Below, in pieces: positions 1 to 7,879 of a stretch of DNA of 20,261 nt; positions within the stretch are counted from its first letter, which is position 1; the number at the start of each line of letters is the position of its first letter. The notes under the pieces are model-generated. The model made no database searches. It was not told the DNA's origin and worked only from the letters and a program-made list of their open reading frames with translations. This stretch comes from a virus. The translations under genes and the position numbers were made by a program. The DNA lies in IMG/VR virus record IMGVR_UViG_3300009159_000423, positions 1-20,261 of that record, one strand, 5' to 3'.

Positions 1-1091
1 GGAACATTCAATGCCTGATATAATTTATTCTGAAAATAATTAATATCATCAATCTGACCTAGGTTTTCGCCGCCTGGCAATGTGGTAATTTCAGTACCAC
101 GGCCACCCTCTCTACGAGGCAACCAAAAGTCTTCAAGCATTGACATAAATTTACGATCATCTCTGATTTCACCTGTGGCAGAATCATAAACAATCTTATT
201 ACGATACCGAGCCATAATATCTTTTAGATATTGTTCAGCTTTTAACTTTGGCAAATTGCCAACGTCAATATAAAATATTCTTCTTTCAGGTGCTCTAGCC
301 AATCTATAAATGACCAAAGCATCTTCCATCATCTTTAACTGGTTAACTGGTTTAATTGCCTTGTGCAAATAACTCAGTACCACATTCTTCTCAGAATCAT
401 TTAGCCCCGAAGGAATATAACTAATTGAATCTAATGAAATTTTAATTCCCTGATTTGCACCAGTAGTGGCTGTAGAATAATTTGGTTGATAATTAATACC
501 TTTTTCATTATAGATGAAAAATTCTTCAATTGATTTAATTAAATCTACACCTGACTTTTGATCTTTATCCTTTTTAATTTCGCGAACTTTGCGAATTTTA
601 CGAGGATCAATCTGTCTTAACTCAATAATACCACGTTTTGGATTCTTTTCATCAATAATCTTTTGATAATAAATTCTACCATCAACATACCATCTACGAA
701 AAATGTCAAATCCTTTGATATTAAATCCAAGCAATCTAACAATAGTATTAAATTGATCTTGCATTGCCTTTTTAATATTATCAGGCAAATCAAGAGCATC
801 TACATTAAGTTGTACTGCCGCTTCGTCATCCACTGCCGCGATTGCTTCTGTTACAATTTCATCAATTGCGGTAGAACAATCAGCATACATAGATGCTTCG
901 CGATATCGTGTAATCAATTCTGATTCAGATTTTGCAGTAGCATCCATTTCAAGATAGGTGCCAAAATAGCCGCCGCCCTGAACTGTTGCTGTGCCATCAT
1001 CAGTAGTAGGTGGCACGAACGATTGTGTTCGTGCCAACTTGCTCACATCGTCACCTCGGGTAATAGTGTACCCAAACAAATTTATTGCCAT
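1..1091 (-). CDS. gp20: Portal protein gp20, N-terminal part (cut by window edge)
   Basis: The ATG at 1091-1089 opens a frame that stays open to the window edge, giving 363 codons; the T4 protein is about 524 residues, so roughly the last third lies outside. The product would form the dodecameric portal at the unique capsid vertex, where the terminase docks and DNA passes. I translated it by hand: it begins MAINLFGYTITRGDD. The end of the visible part (residues about 322-363) contains FWLPRREGGRGTEI, then TLPGG, NLG, DINYF and KLYQALNV, a block I recognise as highly conserved in T4-like portals and used for g20 typing of marine myoviruses. An upstream GGAA lies about 8 bases before the start. 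It follows gp19 after a 19-base gap, the normal T4 order 18-19-20. Confidence 0.95.
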   Translation of the reverse strand, partial: MAINLFGYTITRGDDVSKLARTQSFVPPTTDDGTATVQGGGYFGTYLEMDATAKSESELITRYREASMYADCSTAIDEIVTEAIAAVDDEAAVQLNVDALDLPDNIKKAMQDQFNTIVRLLGFNIKGFDIFRRWYVDGRIYYQKIIDEKNPKRGIIELRQIDPRKIRKVREIKKDKDQKSGVDLIKSIEEFFIYNEKGINYQPNYSTATTGANQGIKISLDSISYIPSGLNDSEKNVVLSYLHKAIKPVNQLKMMEDALVIYRLARAPERRIFYIDVGNLPKLKAEQYLKDIMARYRNKIVYDSATGEIRDDRKFMSMLEDFWLPRREGGRGTEITTLPGGENLGQIDDINYFQNKLYQALNV

Positions 1092-1110
1092 TATTTAAAT
1101 TCCAAAAATA

Positions 1111-1665
1111 TTATATGATTACCGACTGAGGGCTTAACACGTCAAAATGTTGGTATTGGAATGTTACGCCAAATGTCGATAGTTGATCGTTTGCGGAAAA
1201 ATCTAATCCCACAGGAGATATGTCTGTTGGGAATGATCCAATCATACGATATCTTCTTAAAATATTACCAGATCTATCCAACTGATTAACAGTTAAAGTT
1301 GCTTGATATTGAGATGGATCAGAAACACCTGTTTTTAGTGAGTTGCTTTCTATAGCGTTCATCCATTGCTCTAACCCATCTCTTAATGTAAAATCTGTAT
1401 CATTAAGAATAGTACAGGTAAACGGTGCGAATACTTTATCACCGGCCAATTTAATTTCACGGCCTCTGTAATATACAGGGGTAATGCCAATTGTTTGCCC
1501 TGGTAATTCAGCAACAGTAACTAAAAAACTACTTGATCTTGCATATGCTGCGTTCAATGCGGCGATTGCAGGAGGAAATGTGAACTGAACTTCAAACTGA
1601 TTGGGGCGGGCGCCACCATTCTTTAGTCTGGTTCTAAACTGATTAATATCGAATGTCGTTGCCAT
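1111..1665 (-). CDS. gp19: Tail tube protein gp19
   Basis: This 184-residue protein should be the major tail tube subunit, stacking in hexameric rings inside the sheath to form the DNA channel. The start MATTFDINQFRTRLKNGGARPNQFEV, with its ARPN(Q/L)F element near residues 19-24, and the later GREIKLAGD segment followed by FT.TILND are typical of T4-like tube proteins. T4 gp19 is 163 residues, so this is slightly longer. It lies directly downstream of the sheath gene with a 14-base gap and has its own strong AAGGAG ribosome site, as expected for a protein needed in well over a hundred copies per virion. Identification rests on sequence style plus position between gp18 and gp20; I am confident. 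Confidence 0.93.
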   Translation of the reverse strand: MATTFDINQFRTRLKNGGARPNQFEVQFTFPPAIAALNAAYARSSSFLVTVAELPGQTIGITPVYYRGREIKLAGDKVFAPFTCTILNDTDFTLRDGLEQWMNAIESNSLKTGVSDPSQYQATLTVNQLDRSGNILRRYRMIGSFPTDISPVGLDFSANDQLSTFGVTFQYQHFDVLSPQSVII

Positions 1666-1672
1666 TTATTTT

Positions 1673-1678
1673 CTCCTT
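1673..1678 (-). promoter_or_regulatory. Strong Shine-Dalgarno site for gp19
   Basis: Read on the minus strand, AAGGAG lies 7 bases before the gp19 ATG (1665-1663). It is one of two full AAGGAG sites I noticed at gene starts in this window; both serve the abundant tail proteins, sheath and tube, whereas most other genes have weaker sites or start at the stop of the previous gene. Confidence 0.85.
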
Positions 1679-1679
1679 A

Positions 1680-3404
1680 TTAAGCGCCAATTTCTTCAAA
1701 AGAAATTCCTGATCTTGCAGCAACAAACGTTAGAGATATAAAATTAATAGAACGAGCAGGTTTAACAAAAATGTCAGCTCTGAATTCATTTCTATCTATT
1801 ACATCACCAGTGTTGTTTGTTTCGTCACAAATAACTTTAAAGTCTGAAATACCGCGACGACCTTGAACATCTCGTAAAAATGGTTCTACTAGATTTCTAA
1901 ATTGTGCTCTGGTAAATGGATCGTTAAATTCAAATAATTGGAATTTTGATGCAGTTGCAATAGCTTTTTCTAAAACAATAAACAATCTGCGAACATTGAT
2001 TCTATCAAACGCGCTAGGTTTTGCTAACATTGTTTTATCTCCAAACAAGACTGTTCCTTGTCCGGGGAATGCTACAACAGGATTAATACCTGCTTTGTAT
2101 AAAGTATCTCTATCTGTTTTAGACGGGTTAAATGCTAATTTAACAACATTTCTAATTTGTCCACGATTGAAACCACCTGGGCTAAACCATGGCTCAGAAA
2201 CATCGTCTGTTCTTGCACAAATACCAGCAATATCACCATTCAATGGAATCCAACGATATTTGTCGTTGTAACGATCATACTGATATTTCCAACCTGAATC
2301 CATAACAGCATAACTTGAATTTACGCCGCCGGATGTTGCAGATGCATTTCTCCATGCCACAACATTAGATGCTTGAGATGCAGGAGTTACATTAACAACT
2401 GACTCTAAGCTAGGTGATAAGAATACCACACAATCTTTTCTGTCTTCTGCAATAGAAACTGCTGCACTAACAACTGCTGCAACATTGCTCCATGGACCTA
2501 ACGGCAATAAACTTACGTCATATAATTCGTCATTTGAGAATAAATTAAATCCTGCGATTACGTTACCTGACGCAACATTTGCATCGTCAGAGATACCTTT
2601 TGATAATGAAACGTGTAAGTTTGCGTTTAAATTCGCAAATGCTTTGCTTGCAGTTGTTGTTCCCCAGTTTGTACCAGTAGAAGGATGATCTATAGACCAA
2701 ACATATTCAGATTGATTATTAATTACATCTTTGTAATAATTTGAAGAACCATCGGTGTTCTTTGCATCCGATGCTTTTGAGACATACGGATATTTTTCTA
2801 ACACAGTATTTCTAACACCGGTCCATGCACCGTCTTCATCAATAACAATAACGTGCAATTCGTCATTACTACCTGATAACGTATTAGCATAAACAGAAGT
2901 ACTAGGAGTACCGTTAAATTCTGCTTGATATGGCCATGCGTTTCCGGAAAACCCATTATAGGCTCCCCACGTGTTTCCGTCAACCATAGCAACTTTTAAT
3001 GAGTTGCCTAACGCGCCAGGGTATTTAGCAGCGAATTCGCCTAACCCATATCCGCCGCTTGCTCTAGTACTGATAAAATCGTCATAATTTTTAATTACAA
3101 TTGCGTTTGCACTTGCGTTTGCAATTGCGTTTTTAGCGACGCTTTCGTTCACAACACGAACTAGTTTTAAATTATTACCATATGCTAAGAAATTTGCTGC
3201 AGTAAAAAATGATGTAAAATTAGCGTCAGTAGGTCCTCCGAAATATTTTACTAAATTATTTTCGGAATCAACAGTGGTAACTTGCCCAACAGGTCCCCAT
3301 TGGAAGGCGCCAGCGAATGCGCCGGCAGAAGTAGCAACAGAAGGGACTATTGCAGTTAAATCCTTTTCTTGTACTAGTACGCCAGGTGAAAGCTGAAATG
3401 CCAT
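1680..3404 (-). CDS. gp18: Contractile tail sheath protein gp18
   Basis: This 574-residue protein should be the contractile sheath subunit around the gp19 tube. The N-terminus MAFQLSPGVLVQEKD (SPGV.V.E.D) is the usual sheath opening. The later FGGPTDANFTSFFTAANFL (about residues 55-73) fits the family. The C-terminal half has NRGQIRNVVKLAFNPS, then ARAQFRNLV-like (TRAQFRNLVEPFLRDVQGRRG) and a final FVKPARSINFISLTF segment. These are conserved in T4-like and other myovirus sheaths, where the C-terminal domain forms the inter-subunit mesh. T4 gp18 is 659 residues, so this is a shorter version with a reduced surface-exposed middle. It begins its own likely transcription unit: a T4-type late promoter and AAGGAG lie just upstream. 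gp19 follows after 14 bases. Confidence 0.95.
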   Translation of the reverse strand: MAFQLSPGVLVQEKDLTAIVPSVATSAGAFAGAFQWGPVGQVTTVDSENNLVKYFGGPTDANFTSFFTAANFLAYGNNLKLVRVVNESVAKNAIANASANAIVIKNYDDFISTRASGGYGLGEFAAKYPGALGNSLKVAMVDGNTWGAYNGFSGNAWPYQAEFNGTPSTSVYANTLSGSNDELHVIVIDEDGAWTGVRNTVLEKYPYVSKASDAKNTDGSSNYYKDVINNQSEYVWSIDHPSTGTNWGTTTASKAFANLNANLHVSLSKGISDDANVASGNVIAGFNLFSNDELYDVSLLPLGPWSNVAAVVSAAVSIAEDRKDCVVFLSPSLESVVNVTPASQASNVVAWRNASATSGGVNSSYAVMDSGWKYQYDRYNDKYRWIPLNGDIAGICARTDDVSEPWFSPGGFNRGQIRNVVKLAFNPSKTDRDTLYKAGINPVVAFPGQGTVLFGDKTMLAKPSAFDRINVRRLFIVLEKAIATASKFQLFEFNDPFTRAQFRNLVEPFLRDVQGRRGISDFKVICDETNNTGDVIDRNEFRADIFVKPARSINFISLTFVAARSGISFEEIGA

Positions 3405-3410
3405 CTTATT

Positions 3411-3416
3411 CTCCTT
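3411..3416 (-). promoter_or_regulatory. Strong Shine-Dalgarno site for gp18
   Basis: On the minus strand AAGGAG lies 6 bases upstream of the gp18 ATG (3404-3402). It fixes this start and fits high expression of the sheath. Confidence 0.85.
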
Positions 3417-3426
3417 AAAGATTTAC

Positions 3427-3442
3427 ATAGTTTAATAACTAT
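3427..3442 (-). repeat. Perfect inverted repeat in the gp18 leader
   Basis: The sequence atagtt-taat-aactat is a perfect 6-base inverted repeat with a 4-base loop. It lies between the predicted late promoter (3456-3463) and the gp18 ribosome site (3411-3416), so it would sit near the 5' end of the gp18 mRNA. The stem is AT-rich and short, with no U-run after it on the minus strand, so it does not look like a terminator. A 5' stabilising hairpin is possible, but chance in AT-rich DNA is also plausible. Confidence 0.4.
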
Positions 3443-3451
3443 TTTGATTAC

Positions 3452-3463
3452 TATTTATTTATA
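3452..3463 (-). promoter_or_regulatory. T4-type late promoter for gp18
   Basis: Read on the minus strand, 3463-3456 is TATAAATA, an exact match to the T4 late promoter -10 element. That element is recognised by host RNA polymerase carrying the gp55-type sigma factor with the gp33/gp45 co-activators. The run continues so that a second, overlapping NATAAATA-type match lies at 3459-3452. No -35 element is expected for this class. The gp18 ATG is about 52 bases downstream of the motif, leaving a leader of roughly 45 bases. It lies in a 70-base intergenic gap, one of only two such gaps here, and precedes the most abundant tail proteins. Related marine T4-like phages are known to use the same motif upstream of structural genes. 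Confidence 0.8.
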
Positions 3464-3474
3464 AGTATAAGTTT

Positions 3475-5169
3475 TTAGACATTTTCCATCCATTTAGTTT
3501 TAAGTTTTTCCATTTCTTTTGCTGGATCTGCTGAAAACCATAGATCGTCACCCATCACTACCGGCTCCTCCTTTTGAGGAATCCCATCATTAATTATACC
3601 AAAAGGAGTTAGATTCTCCTCGATTTGTTTAAATTGTTCTTCATACAATGCTTTTCTCAGATTTGAATCTGTTAGATCTTTAAAGAACGGCTCGTTTGTT
3701 GCCCATGAGAATAACACCAAACACATTACCAAATCGTCATGGTAACCCTCATCCGCTTTGTGTGTTCCTCGAACTTCAATGAATGTGGATATTTCCTCAA
3801 TAATTTCAGGGTCGTGTATTAGAAGTTTTGTTCCTTCTACCAAACTCTTGAATGTTGTGCATCCTAGCCGTTTTACCTGTTTTGTGGTTCTAACACCCAG
3901 TGTTGCCCCAGGAGTGAATCCACCCGACAAATATTGACCAGATTTGCTGCTACTTCCCACAAAGAATACATTTTCATATTCTAGATCGGTATACAATGAA
4001 TCTGCTACTTGTTGGCCGTTGTCGTTGATCTCTATCAAACAGTATGCCTTGTGGTAATCTTTAGCTATTTTTTCTATAATGTTGGGAAATAACAACGGAC
4101 TTATTCTATTGCTTCGATACTTAGCAACTACCGTAAATGGATAAGATGTAATATCCATCACCGCAAACGCTGAGTAATCTCCGCCGACTCCGCGAGAAGT
4201 ATCTGCCACAAGCATATATACGCGATCTTCTTCTGGTTCTTGAAGAACATCCAAACCATCCTTAGTATAGACAAACTGTTTTGTAGACATTCTGCCAATA
4301 GTGTCGGGGTTAATTAATGTATTGGAAGAACCTAGGAATCTACATAAAACTTCCTGATTGAACTTTAATTCGCCCAACATTGATTTTTGTTCATTGGCCC
4401 ATTTCTCATCTCTGCCCGGGATTCTACTATAAGGAATAAACAACGGAGTGAATCCGTTTAATCCTTGTTCGGCCTCATTCCAAAATTTCCAGAAATGATT
4501 ATATCCAAGTGGAGTTGAAGTAAGAAGAATCTTTGTGGTGTTACCCGCAGAAATTGTTGGATAAACAGATGTGAAGAAATCTTCAGCAACATTATTTGGA
4601 ATAATAGCGGCCTCATCAATATACAACCAGTTTACAGATTTACCACGAATACCGGATGAGCTTGTTGCTGCAGTAAATACTTTAGAACCATTCTCAAGTT
4701 CAATATCACCCTTGTTAAATGTTTTAACACCCTGTTGCATCCACATAGGAAGCATCTCATACATTAGTTCGTATCTAGAAAGAACCTCGCGCGCGGCAGA
4801 TGATTTATTTGCAAGAATAGCAACGGTTTTGTTTTCCTGAAATAATGTGTACCATAGAATACATGCTGCTGCCGTAATGGTCTTGCCCTGTTGTCGACCT
4901 TCCATCAAAATAACTTTACGATTATTTAATATAACGTCTACTTTTTCTTTTTGGCAATCGTAAAGTTTGAAATCAATTAGACCTCGATCTAACGAAACAA
5001 TCTTACAATAGTTTTCTATGAAATAGATAGGGTCACCCATACACTTCATAAGCTCTTTAACTTGCTCAGCGGAGTATGATTCTACGGTACCAATTGGTTT
5101 AAGATTGGGGTTGCCGTTATATGATATTTGTTTATTGCTCAATTGTTTTGCCGTCGTCTTTTTTACCAA
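3475..5169 (-). CDS. gp17: Large terminase subunit gp17 (packaging ATPase and nuclease)
   Basis: This 564-residue protein (T4: 610) should be the motor and headful nuclease that docks on the portal. Visible ATPase motifs are Walker A GRQQGKT at 91-97, Walker B LYIDEA at 182-187, and the coupling motif LLTSTP at 215-220. The RNase H-fold nuclease shows acidic residues in VADTSRG (D323), CLIEIND (E380) and EGYHDDLVMCLV (D478/D479), matching the three catalytic acidic positions of T4 gp17. The start is unusual. The frame is closed upstream by TGA, and the only initiation codon giving the full conserved N-terminus is TTG at 5169-5167, inside gp16; a second TTG lies at residue 10. The first ATG (residue 41) would remove a segment (NPNLKP...EQVKE) that resembles the T4 N-terminus. 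It overlaps gp16 by 38 bases, suggesting translational coupling. Confidence 0.95.
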   Translation of the reverse strand: MVKKTTAKQLSNKQISYNGNPNLKPIGTVESYSAEQVKELMKCMGDPIYFIENYCKIVSLDRGLIDFKLYDCQKEKVDVILNNRKVILMEGRQQGKTITAAACILWYTLFQENKTVAILANKSSAAREVLSRYELMYEMLPMWMQQGVKTFNKGDIELENGSKVFTAATSSSGIRGKSVNWLYIDEAAIIPNNVAEDFFTSVYPTISAGNTTKILLTSTPLGYNHFWKFWNEAEQGLNGFTPLFIPYSRIPGRDEKWANEQKSMLGELKFNQEVLCRFLGSSNTLINPDTIGRMSTKQFVYTKDGLDVLQEPEEDRVYMLVADTSRGVGGDYSAFAVMDITSYPFTVVAKYRSNRISPLLFPNIIEKIAKDYHKAYCLIEINDNGQQVADSLYTDLEYENVFFVGSSSKSGQYLSGGFTPGATLGVRTTKQVKRLGCTTFKSLVEGTKLLIHDPEIIEEISTFIEVRGTHKADEGYHDDLVMCLVLFSWATNEPFFKDLTDSNLRKALYEEQFKQIEENLTPFGIINDGIPQKEEPVVMGDDLWFSADPAKEMEKLKTKWMENV

Positions 5170-5563
5170 GCAACTTCATTAACTCTGAAGTAGATCCTGC
5201 AAACACTACATTATTATTTGTAATATTTTTAATATTATCCGGTTCATCTTTTTTCAAATCTTTAACCTTCTTTTGAAGGTCCATTAAATCTTTTGCTACA
5301 TCAGAAACGGTCTTAATTAATTGGCCAGCAACTTCATATGTTCGAGGATGCTCAGAATTTTTTGCTAGCTCAATCATTTGATCCAATGTATCTTCACTTT
5401 TATGTATAAGATTTCTTAGTGTGTTTCTGGCTAACAAATAATCATCTTCCTGGTCCATGTTTTTTCGTTGATTATCGTTTACAATCGAGGGAACCGCGGC
5501 CATGTGTTCTGGCTCTGCAGAGGTTAAATCGAACAATGTATCTAATTCAGGAATTTTTTTCAT
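5132..5563 (-). CDS. gp16: Small terminase subunit gp16
   Basis: This 143-residue protein should be the regulatory small terminase, which forms rings and stimulates the gp17 ATPase. T4 gp16 is 164 residues. It is charged and mostly helical, with a predicted coiled-coil stretch from about residue 40 to 108 (LLARNTLRNLIHKSEDTLD..., then VAKDLMDLQKKVKDLKKDE), as in T4 gp16, whose central domain drives oligomerisation. Early residues PELDTLFDLTS resemble the conserved N-terminus of T4-like gp16 proteins. The start codon overlaps the gp15 stop by one base (TAATG) and the 3' end overlaps gp17 by 38 bases. The position immediately before gp17 supports the call; sequence alone would be moderate evidence. 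Confidence 0.85.
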   Translation of the reverse strand: MKKIPELDTLFDLTSAEPEHMAAVPSIVNDNQRKNMDQEDDYLLARNTLRNLIHKSEDTLDQMIELAKNSEHPRTYEVAGQLIKTVSDVAKDLMDLQKKVKDLKKDEPDNIKNITNNNVVFAGSTSELMKLLGKKDDGKTIEQ

Positions 5564-6315
5564 TAAAAATCTTCAAAGGTATCTGTAAATCCAATATCAT
5601 CACCAGGTTTAGCAGTTAATGGATTAGGTTCAACGGTTACTTTAACTTGTCGTTGTGTGAGATCTGCGTTATTATAAGTAGTTGTAACAACCTTTTTAAT
5701 AATGCCTTGTTTATTAACAGGTCCATAAAAATTAAGTTTCATAGTAAAGGATAATGTCCAGATTATAGTTCTTCTATCGTCAAACTCCCCCTCATAATTA
5801 TCCTCAAACGAAACCGTATCTAATATAATAGGTAGATCATTTTTAATATTTAACTGCGGAATTGCTTTCATAGTTAAATTATAATCGGGATTGAAATAAG
5901 GTAAAATTTGTTCTACAATTTGTAGACCATCATCTTGATTCTTAACGTATATATACAACTGTACGTTGATATTATACGGAGTTGGTGCATATTGCGCATC
6001 TAATGTAGATGTTGAAGAATTTACTGATCTGTTTTGTTGTACCGGACTTATTTTACGATTATAGTCGTATGTTAAAGTAGACATTTCAAACGCCATTCTT
6101 GGCACAATAATTTGAACATTTCTGTCGTCAACATTTGGGCGTTGCTGAATTCTTGCTAATGCCTTTGCTTTACCTGCATACGATAGCGGCACTTTTAAAA
6201 TTTGTATTACATTGCCGTCAGCATCTCTGCGTTCAACGTTAATATTGTTGAACATATTTCCAAAAGCAATAATTGATTTACGAATGGTTCCCCAATAAAA
6301 TCTTTGATCTAACAT
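5563..6315 (-). CDS. gp15: Tail terminator / sheath stabiliser gp15
   Basis: This 250-residue protein (T4: 272) should form the hexameric ring that caps the tail tube and last sheath ring and joins the tail to the neck. The N-terminus MLDQRFYWGTIRKSIIAFGNMFNNI and the following RRDADGNVIQILKVPLSY are characteristic of the T4 gp15 family. The IIVPRMAFEMSTLTYDYNRK segment near residue 70 and the PYNINVQLYIYVKNQDDGLQI(VEQ) block near residue 113 are also typical. It starts on the gp14 stop with a one-base overlap (TAATG) and ends the same way on gp16, so it is probably translated by coupling with both. Position and motifs agree. Confidence 0.93.
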   Translation of the reverse strand: MLDQRFYWGTIRKSIIAFGNMFNNINVERRDADGNVIQILKVPLSYAGKAKALARIQQRPNVDDRNVQIIVPRMAFEMSTLTYDYNRKISPVQQNRSVNSSTSTLDAQYAPTPYNINVQLYIYVKNQDDGLQIVEQILPYFNPDYNLTMKAIPQLNIKNDLPIILDTVSFEDNYEGEFDDRRTIIWTLSFTMKLNFYGPVNKQGIIKKVVTTTYNNADLTQRQVKVTVEPNPLTAKPGDDIGFTDTFEDF

Positions 6316-7064
6316 TATTTAAATGCCTCTCCGAATGGATTTCGTTCGCTAAAATCTAAAATGTCTGTAATGTTAGTATCAAAATCTTCGTTTCTTGCGC
6401 CGCCATCATCGGCGTGTATTGTGGAATATGATTCGTTGACAAGCGGAGATTCGCTATTGTATTCAAGCAATATCTCATCGCCATCTTCTTGTAATATCTT
6501 AAAGTTGCGAATGTCTTCATTTATTCCGTCTGGATAAGTATCAATTTCAGGATTACCAGTATTAATAACTTCGCTTGAGAACTGCATTAATTCGCAAGTT
6601 AATCTGTAAACATAGAGTTTACCAACCTGATAGAACGGTTTATCGCCTTCTACTTTGCGTATTTCAAAATATGATTTTGTTAATGGGAAGAATAAGATAT
6701 CGCCCTCAGCAGGTCTGGCCAAAACAGTATTACCGGTATTGCCGGCAATTTCCAACCAACGTTTTCTTGAGACTACAAAATTAGCATTCTCAACCGTTTC
6801 GACACCAAACTTAGATAAGAACTCGCCTTGGCCTTCAAACCCAGTATTGCTTTCCAAATACATCTCAATTGGATACGCATGTTCGTAATTGTTTAACGGA
6901 TCTTCGCCCAAAATACGATCTTCATTATACGCTTTACGTGGTAGATAGTACAGTTCAAACCCATAAATCTTCAAGCACTCTATAATTAAGTCTTCGTACA
7001 GGTTCTGCTCCGAACCGCGTCCCATTGGAATGCCGGAGTGAAAATATGGATTTACGGTTGCCAT
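6315..7064 (-). CDS. gp14: Neck protein gp14
   Basis: This 249-residue protein (T4: 256) should be the head-completion/neck protein that, with gp13, closes the filled head and provides the tail attachment site. The opening MATVNPYFHSGIPMGRGSEQNLYEDL, followed by ECLKIYGFELYYLPR, is a clear family signature. NTGFEGQGEFLSKFGVE near residue 72 is also typical. It lies between gp13 and gp15 as in T4, starts after a 71-base gap from gp13, and its stop overlaps the gp15 start by one base. No separate convincing -10 element is visible in the gap upstream, so it is probably read through from gp13. Confidence 0.94.
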   Translation of the reverse strand: MATVNPYFHSGIPMGRGSEQNLYEDLIIECLKIYGFELYYLPRKAYNEDRILGEDPLNNYEHAYPIEMYLESNTGFEGQGEFLSKFGVETVENANFVVSRKRWLEIAGNTGNTVLARPAEGDILFFPLTKSYFEIRKVEGDKPFYQVGKLYVYRLTCELMQFSSEVINTGNPEIDTYPDGINEDIRNFKILQEDGDEILLEYNSESPLVNESYSTIHADDGGARNEDFDTNITDILDFSERNPFGEAFK

Positions 7065-7135
7065 TTTATATTATGTTTCTATTGACAATCTATTGACACG
7101 ATGTTAGTATATGCTATGAGGCTCAGTGATAAGTA
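7065..7135. other. 71-base intergenic region between gp13 and gp14
   Basis: This is one of only two clear intergenic gaps in the window. It contains a tandem ten-base direct repeat (described separately) and ends with an AT-rich stretch before the gp14 ATG. I see no exact late promoter, no terminator-type hairpin and no open frame in it. On the plus strand it has two TTGACA hexamers with only weak -10 matches downstream, so a promoter antisense to gp13 is possible but unsupported. Confidence 0.5.
7078..7098. repeat. Tandem 10-bp direct repeat tctattgaca
   Basis: The sequence tctattgaca occurs at 7078-7087 and again at 7089-7098, an 11-base period or about one helical turn. On the plus strand each copy contains TTGACA, and on the minus strand TGTCAATAGA. 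The helical phasing is what a dimeric or cooperative DNA-binding protein site would show, but two copies in AT-rich DNA may be chance. Confidence 0.5.
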
Positions 7136-7879
7136 TCATCCAACAAACATATCTACAGGTAATTCAAATCTTGATTGAATCTCTGTTTCAATTTGTCGTA
7201 TTTCTTCTATTGCTTCCTGATATATAATTTCACCGTTTAGTGTTACTCCTCCAGGAAGTTGTACACCTGCAAACTTCTTTAAATTGTTACCCCATTGTTT
7301 TTTAATTTGAGCAGTAGCATATCGTTTTAAGAACATATCGTTATAAACATTTGTGAATTCATCTGGATTTAATATCCTCCAACATTCTACAATAATATAT
7401 GTACCCTGGGTAACATCTGCACTCCAGTCCATATCAATCATTAACCTATTCATGTGTCTATTAAACCTTATGGGTTTTTGTCCCACAAGTATTTGATTAA
7501 TTAATTCCAATTGTTGTCTTACTGCTGTATAATAAATTAAATCTGTTGACATTAAAGTGTATAGATCATTAATTAAGATCTGATATTTAATATCGAATAT
7601 GTCACTTCCAGTAGACTTATTCATAAAGGGGAATATTCGTTCAACTCCCACAATTGCGTCGGGCAACTCTACATATTGAGCTGAAATATTGTTAGCAGTC
7701 ATCTCATGCTTTAGATAAACTTTTTCTACAGCATCAAAGTGATACTCACGATAGAATTGAAATGAATCATCAATGCGATCTTCAACTTGATCGTCATCAA
7801 CGTTTATCTCAATTACAGGGGCTCCCAATTGGCGCAAACAATAATCTTTTAATTGTTCTCTGGATGTTATGCTAGCCAT
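7136..7879 (-). CDS. gp13: Neck protein gp13
   Basis: This 247-residue protein (T4: 309, so this is shorter) should form the head-completion ring beneath the portal together with gp14. The N-terminus reads MASITSREQLKDYCLRQLGAPVIEINV, followed by DQVEDRIDDSFQFYREYHFDAVEK. This is a conserved signature of marine T4-like gp13 proteins. The later RFNRHMNRLMIDMDW and the ARITA-like C-terminal helical region (KRYATAQIKKQWGNNLKKF) also fit. Its start overlaps the stop of the 109-residue upstream gene by one base (TAATG). It is followed by a 71-base gap and then gp14, as in T4. Confidence 0.94.
   Translation of the reverse strand: MASITSREQLKDYCLRQLGAPVIEINVDDDQVEDRIDDSFQFYREYHFDAVEKVYLKHEMTANNISAQYVELPDAIVGVERIFPFMNKSTGSDIFDIKYQILINDLYTLMSTDLIYYTAVRQQLELINQILVGQKPIRFNRHMNRLMIDMDWSADVTQGTYIIVECWRILNPDEFTNVYNDMFLKRYATAQIKKQWGNNLKKFAGVQLPGGVTLNGEIIYQEAIEEIRQIETEIQSRFELPVDMFVG

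Noticed and set aside
617-799. Minus-strand 60-residue frame
   Set aside because: It lies inside the portal gene in another frame and is explained by the gp20 reading frame, which runs to the window edge.
7082-7120. Sigma-70 promoter on the plus strand in the gp13-gp14 gap
   Set aside because: TTGACA is present twice but no -10 better than about four of six matches lies at proper spacing, and there is no plus-strand gene downstream.
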